A stretch of 64,000 bases of DNA from Dokdonella immobilis (GCF_900115085.1 NZ_FOVF01000001.1:271534-335533), one strand, 5' to 3'; shown: positions 43,639 through 52,669, numbered from the stretch's first letter. A program made the numbers and translations. Notes: generated from the letters alone by a model not told the origin.

Positions 43639-44676
43639 TTATTCCAATGGCGCACCCAGCGCCGCGGCCGCATTGGCGAGCCAGCGCAGTTGCACGCCCT
43701 GGCGTGTGTCGTAGTCGGTACCCGAATAGCCCCACCAGTCCCAGCATGCCTTTGGATTCAACGGCGCATAGCTTGCGCGGGACTGAGGATATAGCACGAC
43801 CAGACGGCGGGCATCGGCCCAGCGGTTGTAGCCGGCATCGCGCACGAATGCCTCGCCGACCGCATCGGCATTCTGCTGGCAGCCGTGCAGGGCGATGTGC
43901 AGCCCGCAGGTCTCGCCGGCAGCACAGGCCTTGGGCACGTAGACATAGCCGGTGTCGGCGAGCATCGCGTCCTTGCCCTCGGGCAGGTAGGCCTTCTGGT
44001 CGAAGCGGCGCAGTTCGCCGGTGGCCGCCTCGGCCGCCGCTGCATCGCCCGGATACAGCGCTTGCAGGATTGCGCCGGCAGCATCGAACCCACATTGGCC
44101 GAGGTATGGCGACTCGCTCGTCTTGCACGCGCCACCCGCGGCGAGGGTCGGAAAGGTGTGGGCCATTTCGCGCTCGAAATCCTCTTCGACAACGGCACCG
44201 CCGAGCGCGCGATACAGGGACGCGCCGGCAGCGCTGACGGCGGCACCGACGGTCGTGTCGAGGCTGCCGTGCATGACCAGCACGCGATCACCGGCGAGTC
44301 CGCTGAGCGGTGCAATCGCGCCGCTTGCGGCCTTTCGCCGTGCGCTTTCAGCCAGGCCGTCGACGTCTGGCAGCGTGTCGGCGGCTGGATTCATGCAGCG
44401 CGACAAGGCCACTTCGAGGCTGCCCTGGGCGCAGCCATAAGGTCCACCCGCGAGCAGGGCGACCCCGGCGATATGGTCGGAGAATGCCATATGCGCCTGG
44501 GTCGCCATGTACGCCCCGGACGACAGTCCCGATACCGTGGTCCGTGACGGGTCAAGCTTCAGCCCGGGAAGCGCGGCTGCGGATTGCGGCGAGGAGCAGC
44601 CCATCGTCGCGAGCAGGCTGGCGACGATGGCACTAGTGGCCACCGGGATGAATCGGCTTGCAGGAAACGATTTCAT
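43639..44676 (-). CDS. PHB/PHA-depolymerase-like extracellular lipoprotein
   Basis: A 345-residue alpha/beta-hydrolase of the short-chain polyhydroxyalkanoate depolymerase type with a type 2 catalytic domain. A lipobox (LLATMGC, Cys27) anchors it to the envelope. The lipase box is Gly50-Leu-Ser52-Ser-Gly54 with nucleophile Ser52. The Asp in MHGSLDTTVG and the His in ALHGCQQNADAVG complete the triad. The end, LNPKACWDWWGYSG, is conserved in the family. It would hydrolyse poly(3-hydroxybutyrate) or its oligomers at the cell surface. It lies 17 bp after the TonB receptor gene on the same strand, so they form an operon. No substrate-binding or linker domain is attached. Confidence 0.85.
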   Translation of the reverse strand: MKSFPASRFIPVATSAIVASLLATMGCSSPQSAAALPGLKLDPSRTTVSGLSSGAYMATQAHMAFSDHIAGVALLAGGPYGCAQGSLEVALSRCMNPAADTLPDVDGLAESARRKAASGAIAPLSGLAGDRVLVMHGSLDTTVGAAVSAAGASLYRALGGAVVEEDFEREMAHTFPTLAAGGACKTSESPYLGQCGFDAAGAILQALYPGDAAAAEAATGELRRFDQKAYLPEGKDAMLADTGYVYVPKACAAGETCGLHIALHGCQQNADAVGEAFVRDAGYNRWADARRLVVLYPQSRASYAPLNPKACWDWWGYSGTDYDTRQGVQLRWLANAAAALGAPLE

Positions 44677-44693
44677 CGGCAGACCCGCATCGA

Positions 44694-46913
44694 TCAGAAC
44701 GAGTAGCGGGCGGTCAGCGTGTACTGCCTCGGTGCCCCGTAGAAGCCGGTGAACACACCCAGTGCCGAATTGATGTTGTAGCCGGTGGTGCGGTACTCCT
44801 TGTCGGTCAGGTTGGTGCCCTGCAGCGAGAACATCCAGTCCTTGCCTGTTCGCCAGATCACGCCGGCGTTGAGCAATCCGTAACCGCCCTGCGTGATCGG
44901 GTCCGCCGTACGCGTCACCTCGGTCGTCGCCACCACGTGGCTCTGGTAGGTGAAGCCGACACGGAAGGCCAGGTTGCCGCCATCGCCGATGCCGGTGTTG
45001 TATTCGACGTTGACCGAGCCCGATTTTTCCGGCGCGTTGGTGAACTCCTGTTCGTTGGCGATGTTCAGGCCCTGGAAGATGTACTTGTCATAGCGGGTCT
45101 TCAGGTAGGCCAGGTTGCCGCTGACCAGCCAGCCCTCCGCGGGCAGCCATTGGTACTCCAACTCGAGACCCTTGGCCGTGCCCTTGCCGGCATTCGTGAA
45201 GTCGCCGAAGAATGCATCGTCGGTGCCGTCGCCGTCGCTGTCGTAGGCCGTGAACACCGAGAGCTGGATGTCCTGGTAATCGTTGTAGAACGCAGCGACG
45301 TTGAGGAACAGGCTCTCATCGAGCAGGGACATCTTGCTGCCGACCTCGAAGCTGTCGACCTGCTCGTCCTTGAACGGCTCGGCCGAACGCGGCACCGCGG
45401 TGGCCTGGGCGCGGATGTTGTAGCCACCGGACTTGAAGCCGCGCGAGAACGAGCCGTACATCATCACTTCCGGCGTGGCCTGGTAGTCGAGCGAGATCTT
45501 CGGCGAGGTGTTCTTGAAATTGATCGTCTTGTCGAAGTCCGCGGCCACCGAGATCGGCGTGGTGTAGGTGCCATCCGAGTAGCCGCGGTTGAGCACGACT
45601 GCATGCTTGTCCTCGTCGGTGTAGCGAATGCCGGCGTCGAGCTTGAGCGTGTCGGTCAGGTCGAAGGTCCAGTCGCCATAGACCGCGATGCTGTCGGTGT
45701 AGACGGTACCCTGGGTGTCGCCGAACAGCAGGTTGAAGAAGTTGTTGAGAACCTGGCCACCGGCATCGCCGCTGAAGCTGTAGAGGCCGATCACGCCACG
45801 CGAGCGCCCGCCGGCGTCATAGTTGACCTGCAGTTCGTTGGTCGTCTGGCTGTCGCTGTAGAACGCCTTGACGTCGGCGATCGGTGCCTGGGTCGTGTCG
45901 AAATCGATATTGGTTTCGGTATCCGAGGAACGATGGGCGAGGATGTACTTCAGCGTCCAGGCATCGTTCATGACCCAGGTCGCGGTTGCCGACGCGCCAT
46001 CCATGCTCGTGTCGTTGACGTTGGGCATGCCGTTGCGCACGTCGTAACGCGAATCGAGCGGCGGCGCGGTCGGCACGAAGCGGTTAGGCTGCAGCATCTT
46101 CGCGCCGCGCACGCCGGACTGATCGTCCATCCAGTCGTAATTGAAGATGATGTCGAAGGTTTCGCTGGCGAAAATACCGAAACTGACCCGGGCCGCATTG
46201 ATTTCCTTGTCACTGACCTCCTGGTCGGTGACGATATTCCTGCCGAAGCCGTCACGATTGAGGCTGGCCACGGCAACCCGGGCGCGGAACTTGCCGCCCT
46301 CGTCAAGCGCGCCGCCGACCGCCGCCTTGGCGTCGAGCTGGCTGTAGTTGCCGACCGTGATCTGGCCATAGCCGCCGAACTTGGGACTCAGCTGTCGCGA
46401 CACATACTTGATCGCGCCGCCGATCGTGTTCTTGCCGTACAAGGTGCCCTGCGGACCACGCAGGACCTCGACGCGCTCGACGTCGAAGACGTCGAGCAGG
46501 GCGCCTTGCGGGCGTGCGATGTAGACGTCATCGAGGTAGATGCCGACACCGGGGTCGACACCCCAGAGCGGATCGGACTGGCCGACGCCGCGGATATAGG
46601 CCGTGACCGTGCTGCTCGATCCGCGCGCGGCATAGATGGTCAGGTTCGGCACCTGTCCGCCGAGATCGCCGAGGTCCTCGATGTTCAGCGTGTCGACGCG
46701 CTCGGGCGTGAACGCGGTCACCGCAACCGGCACGTCCATCAGGGTTTCCTTGCGCTTGCGCGCCGTGACCGTGATGCCCTCGAGCTTGGTGACGGCAGCC
46801 GACTGATCCTCGTCGGGCGCCCCCGCGCTGTCCGTGTCCTGGGCGTGGACGCTGGTGTAGCAGGCCAGGCCGAGGACCACGCTGATGGCCAGACTGATCT
46901 TGGTGCGCTTCAT
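44694..46913 (-). CDS. TonB-dependent outer-membrane receptor
   Basis: A 739-residue receptor. The signal peptide is at 1-24 (SLAISVVLGLACYTSVHAQ). A TonB-box-like segment lies near LEGITVTARKRKETL, then the plug (VPNLTIYAARGSSSTVTAYIRGVGQSDP, VEVLRGPQGTLYGKNTIGGAI) and a 22-strand barrel ending in YGAPRQYTLTARYSF with the terminal Phe. Relatives take up siderophores, vitamins or large organics. The pairing with a surface PHB depolymerase 17 bp downstream points to import of hydroxyalkanoate oligomers rather than iron. The start at 46913 follows GAGGGG. It is divergent from the GntP permease gene across 205 bp. Confidence 0.92.
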   Translation of the reverse strand: MKRTKISLAISVVLGLACYTSVHAQDTDSAGAPDEDQSAAVTKLEGITVTARKRKETLMDVPVAVTAFTPERVDTLNIEDLGDLGGQVPNLTIYAARGSSSTVTAYIRGVGQSDPLWGVDPGVGIYLDDVYIARPQGALLDVFDVERVEVLRGPQGTLYGKNTIGGAIKYVSRQLSPKFGGYGQITVGNYSQLDAKAAVGGALDEGGKFRARVAVASLNRDGFGRNIVTDQEVSDKEINAARVSFGIFASETFDIIFNYDWMDDQSGVRGAKMLQPNRFVPTAPPLDSRYDVRNGMPNVNDTSMDGASATATWVMNDAWTLKYILAHRSSDTETNIDFDTTQAPIADVKAFYSDSQTTNELQVNYDAGGRSRGVIGLYSFSGDAGGQVLNNFFNLLFGDTQGTVYTDSIAVYGDWTFDLTDTLKLDAGIRYTDEDKHAVVLNRGYSDGTYTTPISVAADFDKTINFKNTSPKISLDYQATPEVMMYGSFSRGFKSGGYNIRAQATAVPRSAEPFKDEQVDSFEVGSKMSLLDESLFLNVAAFYNDYQDIQLSVFTAYDSDGDGTDDAFFGDFTNAGKGTAKGLELEYQWLPAEGWLVSGNLAYLKTRYDKYIFQGLNIANEQEFTNAPEKSGSVNVEYNTGIGDGGNLAFRVGFTYQSHVVATTEVTRTADPITQGGYGLLNAGVIWRTGKDWMFSLQGTNLTDKEYRTTGYNINSALGVFTGFYGAPRQYTLTARYSF

Positions 46914-47030
46914 GATTCCCCTCGCTGTTCGGCTTATTGATTTCGGCAATCGTCGACTCCGCGCACGCTCGACGGCGTGTCGCGGAACCAGGCTTTGCGC
47001 AGTCTGAGGTGCCGCGTGCAGGCCGACACT

Positions 47031-47044
47031 TGTACCTTGGTACA
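47031..47044. promoter_or_regulatory. Palindrome in the divergent receptor/permease promoter
   Basis: TGTACC-TT-GGTACA is a 14-bp inverted repeat in the 205-bp gap between the TonB receptor and GntP genes. It is placed where one regulator could control both directions. The regulator is not encoded nearby. Confidence 0.5.
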
Positions 47045-47118
47045 GTGGGCCGATCCGGACGACTCTGCCGATACTGCCCGGACGAAGCGCGCTGCGCGCC
47101 CCTGTCCGGAGTTCATGG

Positions 47119-48516
47119 ATGTCCCTGTTGATCGTGCTGGCCGCGCTCGCATTCCTCATGTTGGTGGCCTACCGCGGCTACAGCGTCATCCTGTTCGCGC
47201 CGATCGCCGCGCTCGGCGCGGTCCTGCTGACCGATCCGGCGCTCGTGGCGCCGATGTTCACCGGCCTGTTCATGGAAAAGATGGTCGGCTTCCTCAAGCT
47301 GTACTTTCCGGTCTTCCTGCTGGGGGCGGTATTCGGCAAGCTGATCGAGATTTCCGGCTTCTCGAAATCGATCGTCGCGGCGACCATCCGCGTGGTCGGC
47401 GCGCAGCGCGCGATCTTCTCGATCGTGCTGGTCTGTGCGGTGCTGACCTACGGCGGCGTGTCGCTGTTCGTGGTCGTCTTCGCGGTCTATCCGTTCGCCG
47501 CCGAGCTGTTCCGCCAGAGCGACATCCCGAAGCGCCTGATTCCCGGCACGATCGCCCTCGGCGCGTTCACGTTCACGATGGATGCCCTGCCCGGCACGCC
47601 ACAGATCCAGAACATCATTCCGAGCTCGTTCTTCGCCACGAGCGGCTGGGCGGCCCCGGTGCTCGGGATCCTTGGCGGCATCTTCATCCTGATCGTCGGC
47701 ATGACCTATCTCGAATCACGTCGGCGCAAGGCGGCCCGGGCCGGCGAAGGGTACGGTGACAATCTCCTGAACGAACCGGCGCCGTTTGCCGGCGAACGGC
47801 TGGCCCACCCGTTGCTGGCGATCCTGCCGCTGATCCTGGTCGGGGTAGCCAATTTCCTCTTCACGCGCTGGATCCCCGAGCTCTACGGCGAGACCCAGTC
47901 CTTCGTGCCTTCGGTGATAGGGTCGGCTGAACCGATCGTGCAGAACGTCTCGCGGCTGGCCGCGATCTGGGCCGTGCTCGGCGCCCTGCTGGTCGGCATC
48001 CTCAGCGTGATCGCTTTGGCCTGGCGCCCGGTCATCGCCAGTTTCGCCGAGGGCACGAAGAACGCGATCGGCGGCGCCCTGCTCGCATCGATGAATACCG
48101 CCTCCGAATACGGCTTTGGCGCCGTGATCGCGGCCCTGCCGGGCTTTCTCGCCGTCGCGACGGCACTGCAGGCGATCCCGAACCCGCTCGTCAACGAGGC
48201 GATCTCGGTGACCGCCCTGGCCGGGATCACCGGCTCGGCCTCCGGCGGCATGAGCATCGCGCTGGCTGCCATGGCCGACAGCTTCATTGCCAACGCAAAC
48301 GCTGCCGGCATTCCGATGGAAGTCCTGCACCGGGTCGCCGCGATGGCGTCCGGCGGCATGGACACGCTGCCGCACAACGGCGCCGTGATCACCCTGCTTG
48401 CGGTCACCGGGCTCAGCCACCGGCAAAGCTATCGCGACATCTTCGCGATCACGATCATCAAGACACTCTCTGTATTCGTCGTGATCTCGCTGTTCTACCT
48501 GACCGGCTGGGTCTGA
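47119..48516 (+). CDS. GntP-family permease (3-hydroxybutyrate type candidate)
   Basis: A 465-residue inner-membrane transporter with about 12 helices. GntP features include TYGGVSLFVVVFAVYPFA, LPGTPQIQNIIPSSFF, the loop GSASGGMSIALAAM and MDTLPHNGAVITLL. GntP proteins carry gluconate or small hydroxyacids with protons. One branch is annotated as D-beta-hydroxybutyrate permease, and this sequence resembles that branch more than gluconate carriers. The divergent position with a PHB-depolymerase operon supports hydroxybutyrate as substrate, but transport specificity is inferred. The ATG at 47119 has GGAG 7 bases upstream; an overlapping ATG lies at 47115 in another frame. Confidence 0.85.
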   Translation: MSLLIVLAALAFLMLVAYRGYSVILFAPIAALGAVLLTDPALVAPMFTGLFMEKMVGFLKLYFPVFLLGAVFGKLIEISGFSKSIVAATIRVVGAQRAIFSIVLVCAVLTYGGVSLFVVVFAVYPFAAELFRQSDIPKRLIPGTIALGAFTFTMDALPGTPQIQNIIPSSFFATSGWAAPVLGILGGIFILIVGMTYLESRRRKAARAGEGYGDNLLNEPAPFAGERLAHPLLAILPLILVGVANFLFTRWIPELYGETQSFVPSVIGSAEPIVQNVSRLAAIWAVLGALLVGILSVIALAWRPVIASFAEGTKNAIGGALLASMNTASEYGFGAVIAALPGFLAVATALQAIPNPLVNEAISVTALAGITGSASGGMSIALAAMADSFIANANAAGIPMEVLHRVAAMASGGMDTLPHNGAVITLLAVTGLSHRQSYRDIFAITIIKTLSVFVVISLFYLTGWV

Positions 48517-48801
48517 AGCGAGCGTCATGCGGGACGGGCGACGCCGGGGCCCGCTTCGAATGTGAGCGGTTTGGCAGTTCGGGGCGGCACTGTGCACCAT
48601 GCGTATTTCGCTCGCATGCCGATACTGACCCGGCGGATCGATCATGGCCGGGCCTGGCCAGCAGGCACGATCGGGGGGCGGCCTTCCCCGGAGGGATTCC
48701 AACCGATCGCCAGGCCTCGGTTCCATGCACATGCATCCGCATTCGCAGCGGCGTTGCCGCTTTCGCGCCATCCGGCTCCATCCCAGCAGAGGGACAACTT
48801 C

Positions 48802-50241
48802 ATGCGAACCCTGACTCCAGCCATCATGGCCCTTATTGCGTTTGCTTCGAGCGCCCAGGCAGCCAGTTTCACGGTAACCACGACCGCCAGCAGCGGCCCG
48901 GGCTCATTCCGACAGGCCATCCTCGATTCGAATTCCCCGGTGGGCGGAATCCACACCATCGAATTCGGCGCAGGTTTTCCCGATCAGGGCGTGATTTCCC
49001 TCGATGCCGATCTTCCGCAGATCGCTTCCCAGGACCTGACCATCCTCGGCGGCACGAAGCAACCCGTGATCGACGGCCAATCGCTCCATCAGATGGTACG
49101 CGTCGGCAATGACACGACCACGCTGGCCCTGAGTGACCTGACCCTGGCCCGCGGCTTCGCCGCCGAGAAGGGTGGCTGCATCAATGCCGGCAGCGGCAAC
49201 ACGATCGGCGCGCTGCAACTGATGCGCGTCACCTTGAGCGAATGCCAGGCCAGCGGTCCCAGCCTGATCAGCGGCGGTGCCATCGCCTGGCAGCGCAGCG
49301 CCGGCACGATCTCCCTGATCGACAGCCGCCTGGTCGGCAACACGGTCACCGCCACCGCCGGCAACGGCGAGTCTTCGGGCGGCGCCATCTACACGACCGC
49401 GAGCCTCAGCGCTCTGCGCACGCTCTTCGAAAGCAATGCAGCCTTGTCGACCACAGGCGGTAGCGTTGGAGGTGCAATCCTGCTGCAAGGCAGCGGGCGC
49501 TCGAACTCGATCACCGAATCGACGTTTCGCTTCAATGCCGCCTCACCCGGAAGCAGTCTGCTGGGATACGGCGGCGCGGTCGCGCTTTCCTGTGACAACT
49601 GCACGGCACAGATCGTGCGCAGCTATCTTCGCGGCAATGCCGCCAATTTCGGCGGCGCCGTCTATGCGAGAAAGTCCAGTGCGGGCGCCACGGATGTCTA
49701 CATCTCTTTGGCCAACTCGACCTTCTACAACAGCAGCGTCGTCGATCAGGGCGGCGCCGTCTGGATCAACGCCAGGGCCAGCCTGAGCGCATCCAACAAC
49801 ACGTTCTACAACGGCGATGCGACCAGCGGCGCGCATTTCGGATTCGCTCCGGACGCCGAGGTCAACTACTTCCGGGCAAATCTGCTCGCTCCGACCCTGC
49901 TGGGCAGCGCCTGCAGCGGCTCTCCGACGGTAACCAACACCACGTTTGTCGGCTTCAACCTGTTCTCCGACACGGGCTGTGCCGCACTGGAGGCGGGTGC
50001 ATTGGCCAATGCACCTCTCGGCACGATCCTCGTCGACGAATCGCCGGGCATGGTCGGAGTGCTTCGCTTCGGCGGCAGCGCCGTTATCGACAGCATCGCC
50101 AACGGCACCATCTGTGAGCCGCGCGACGCCCGGTTCCAGGTTCGCCCGATCGACGGCGACGGAGACGGGATCGCACTCTGCGATGTCGGTGCCTATGAGG
50201 ACCCGCGCGACGTGATCTTCGTCGACGACTTCGAAGCCTGA
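48802..50241 (+). CDS. Exported beta-helix protein with C-terminal motif
   Basis: A 479-residue secreted protein. The signal peptide is at 1-21 (MALIAFASSAQAA). It opens with SSGPGSFRQAILDSN, the CSLREA-like GS[LF]RQAI motif. Parallel beta-helix rungs run to about 400 (GGAIYTTASLSALRTLFESN, GGAVYARKSSAGATDVYIS), with one CDNC pair. A choice-of-anchor Q-like end, CDVGAYE, follows and the protein finishes RDVIFVDDFEA, the shared C-terminal motif. The start at 48802 is supported by AGAGGG and the signal peptide. It is related in build to the protein at 15210-18278 but about half its length. No active site is seen. Confidence 0.8.
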   Translation: MRTLTPAIMALIAFASSAQAASFTVTTTASSGPGSFRQAILDSNSPVGGIHTIEFGAGFPDQGVISLDADLPQIASQDLTILGGTKQPVIDGQSLHQMVRVGNDTTTLALSDLTLARGFAAEKGGCINAGSGNTIGALQLMRVTLSECQASGPSLISGGAIAWQRSAGTISLIDSRLVGNTVTATAGNGESSGGAIYTTASLSALRTLFESNAALSTTGGSVGGAILLQGSGRSNSITESTFRFNAASPGSSLLGYGGAVALSCDNCTAQIVRSYLRGNAANFGGAVYARKSSAGATDVYISLANSTFYNSSVVDQGGAVWINARASLSASNNTFYNGDATSGAHFGFAPDAEVNYFRANLLAPTLLGSACSGSPTVTNTTFVGFNLFSDTGCAALEAGALANAPLGTILVDESPGMVGVLRFGGSAVIDSIANGTICEPRDARFQVRPIDGDGDGIALCDVGAYEDPRDVIFVDDFEA

Positions 50242-50264
50242 GGCCATTCAACCGGAGCGCGCGC

Positions 50265-51665
50265 TCACCCGGGTTCATCGGCGCCGCCCCCCCAAGGACG
50301 CACCTGCCCGTCTTCCCGGCCAGGTGCGTCGTGGCGGAAGCAGTAGCGATTCTTGCCAGCCCTCTTCGCGGCGTACATGGCGATATCGGCGGCCTTCATG
50401 AGCTGGGCTGCCGTTGTGCCGTCGGAGGGATAGAGGGCCAGGCCGAATGACGCACTGGAGACGATCTCTCGTCCGTCGATCGTGGTCGGCGCGCTGAATT
50501 CCTCCACCAGGCTGTCGGCCAGTCTGCGGACGATTTCAGTCAGCGGCCGGCCAGCACCCGGGACCGCCCGCGCGATCAGGATGAACTCGTCACCACCGAG
50601 CCTTGCCGGCTTGGTTTCGATCATTTCGTTCGCATTGACGACCTTGCGGAAGCGCTCGGCGAAACGCATCAGGATCTTGTCACCCGCATCGTGCCCAAAC
50701 GAGTCGTTGACCGGCTTGAAGTCGTCCAGGTCTGCGAGGATCAGCGCGAACTCACCGATTTCCCGATCATTGACGTAGGCATCGAGCGCTTCCCGGAATG
50801 ACCGCCGGTTGGCCAGTCCGGTCAGCGAGTCGGTATTGGCGATTCGGCGGATGTCGCGGTCCCGCCTGGAAACTACCTCGGTCATGCGGGCGAATGCCTG
50901 CACCAGTTCGCCGATTTCATCGCGCCTGTCGTGTCCAGGCAGACTGAGCTTCAGGTTACCTGCCTCGATCTCGCGCGCCGCATGGGCAAGGCGTCGTATC
51001 GGCCGGATCAGCACACGCTGCATGATCAGGCTGATGCCGATGCCGAGAACCAACGCCAGGGCCAGCAAGGCACCGACGCCGAGGACGTATCTTCGGCTGA
51101 TCTCGCCAAGCCGCGCGCTCAATTCGCTCGATGCGTCTGCTTCGTAGCGCTGGACCGAGGCCAGCGTGTAGCCGATGCGCACGCCGCCAAGTTTCTCCCC
51201 GCCCAGCAGGATCGGCGAGGATACGTCGAGCATGTCGCCATTCTGCTGTATAAGCAGGTCGCCTGAGCGGATGATCGCGCCAGCGAGCCGATCGGACATC
51301 ACCTGTCCATAGCTGGCGATGGCATCGGTACCATCATGGATGACCGCGCCTTCCGGGTCGTAGACCGTCACGTACTCGACATCCGGCTGCGCGCGCACGT
51401 CATCCACGATACGGCCGATGATTTCGAGATCGAAGTTGTACAGAGGGTTGACGAGGGCCTCGGCCGTGTTCGCGCCGACCGCGCGCGCCTGCTCGCGCAA
51501 ACGTCCCACCACCAGTCGCTGGATCGACTCGCGGCTGAGCGAAAGGACTTCGTCCCGCATCGCCCATTGGCGCTGCAGCAGGGCGCCCAGGGCAAGCACC
51601 GCGATCAGCAGCGCGACCACGACAAGGGTCAGGAATCTTGCCTGCAAACCGAACCGGTAGGTCAT
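50265..51665 (-). CDS. Membrane diguanylate cyclase (HAMP-GGDEF)
   Basis: A 466-residue enzyme that makes cyclic di-GMP from two GTP. Two transmembrane helices (10-30 and 195-218) flank a periplasmic sensor of about 160 residues, a dCACHE/sCACHE-like fold by layout. HAMP (219-270) is followed by a GGDEF domain with intact RLGGDEF at 357-361 and NTDSLTGLANRR. The RxxD inhibitory site is absent; the position holds MIET. Its ATG overlaps the stop of the PhnD-like gene (ATGA), so the two are co-translated. The binding protein may present a ligand to the periplasmic sensor. Confidence 0.92.
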   Translation of the reverse strand: MTYRFGLQARFLTLVVVALLIAVLALGALLQRQWAMRDEVLSLSRESIQRLVVGRLREQARAVGANTAEALVNPLYNFDLEIIGRIVDDVRAQPDVEYVTVYDPEGAVIHDGTDAIASYGQVMSDRLAGAIIRSGDLLIQQNGDMLDVSSPILLGGEKLGGVRIGYTLASVQRYEADASSELSARLGEISRRYVLGVGALLALALVLGIGISLIMQRVLIRPIRRLAHAAREIEAGNLKLSLPGHDRRDEIGELVQAFARMTEVVSRRDRDIRRIANTDSLTGLANRRSFREALDAYVNDREIGEFALILADLDDFKPVNDSFGHDAGDKILMRFAERFRKVVNANEMIETKPARLGGDEFILIARAVPGAGRPLTEIVRRLADSLVEEFSAPTTIDGREIVSSASFGLALYPSDGTTAAQLMKAADIAMYAAKRAGKNRYCFRHDAPGREDGQVRPWGGGADEPG

Positions 51666-52669
51666 TCGATTTCAACCCCGATCGTGGCAATGCCCTTGCG
51701 CAGGCGCTTCAGGTCGCGGCGATCCCGTTCGTCGAGATCGTAAAAGCGCATGGACAGGTGAAACCGGTCGAGCAGGCCTACCGCGGCCGGATCGTCCTTC
51801 ATCGCCAGCAGCACCTCACGCAATCGCGCGCGCACCACCGGATCGAGGTCCTTGCGCACCACTTCGACCCCGCGCGGTACTTCTGCGCTTTCGCGAAGAA
51901 CGACGAAATCGCTCTTGAAGAACTCGGGAACATGGGTTGGGTTGGTCCAGTCGAGATTGCTGACCGCACCGACATCGACCAGTCCCTTGTGCACCCAGGT
52001 CGCGATGTTGCGCTCGGTCCGCGCGAACACGTAGCCGACCGAGTTGGAAACCGGCGGATCGAACGGAGAGCCGAGGATCTCCATGGGCATGCCGCGATCG
52101 AGAATTTCCATCGAAGGGATGAAGTAGGCACTGGTCGACGTACGATTCTGGAACGCGATCCGATGGCCCCTCAGATCGTCGATCGATTTCACATCGCCGT
52201 CACGTCGCGCGAAATATACGGTGTGATAGCGGCGAACGCCGTTTCGATCGGAGATCAGGAACGGTTCGGCGCCCGCCCGTCGCTGCAGGAGCATGGCACC
52301 CCCGGCCGTTTCCGCAACCCAGTCGACGCGGCCTCGCCGGAGGTAGCTGGCCATCTGCAGGGCGTCACGCGCCATCAGGATCCGGCCTTCGCGAATGCCG
52401 ACGTTGCCCATGCGGGCGACCACATAGTCGAGCAACGCCTTGGTTGGTTCGTACTGTGCCTTGGGGTCGTCACTGACACGGCCAAGGACCAGCGCCTTCG
52501 ATGAATCCTCGGCACGCGCAAGCTTCAGCGGCGTGAGAGCCATTGCCAGCCCGACGACCAGGAGCAACAGGCAGCACGACGATCGAAACACGTGGATTCC
52601 TTGTCGTAACCGATGACAGCGTAGCCGAATCCAGGCTCCCGCGACACCGCCGCAAGCGGCCGCGTCCAT
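51662..52669 (-). CDS. PhnD-like periplasmic binding protein coupled to the diguanylate cyclase
   Basis: A 335-residue solute-binding protein of the phosphonate/phosphite (PhnD) class. YEPTKALLDYVVARM, RRGRVDWVAETAGGA, FARRDGDVKSIDDLRGHRIAFQNRTSTSA and GLVDVGAVSNLDW are recognisable. No ABC permease or ATPase is nearby, so it is likely a sensor subunit and not a transporter part. The ATG at 52669 has a strong GAGGAG but puts 26 residues before the hydrophobic leader. A GTG at 52591 with AAGGA gives a normal signal peptide (FRSSCCLLLLVVGLAMALTPLKLARA), so either start is possible. It overlaps the cyclase by 4 bp. Confidence 0.85.
   Translation of the reverse strand: MDAAACGGVAGAWIRLRCHRLRQGIHVFRSSCCLLLLVVGLAMALTPLKLARAEDSSKALVLGRVSDDPKAQYEPTKALLDYVVARMGNVGIREGRILMARDALQMASYLRRGRVDWVAETAGGAMLLQRRAGAEPFLISDRNGVRRYHTVYFARRDGDVKSIDDLRGHRIAFQNRTSTSAYFIPSMEILDRGMPMEILGSPFDPPVSNSVGYVFARTERNIATWVHKGLVDVGAVSNLDWTNPTHVPEFFKSDFVVLRESAEVPRGVEVVRKDLDPVVRARLREVLLAMKDDPAAVGLLDRFHLSMRFYDLDERDRRDLKRLRKGIATIGVEIE

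Noticed and set aside
44658..46940. Plus-strand 760-codon ORF
   Set aside because: Shadow of the TonB receptor; Val/Glu/Arg-rich with no known fold.
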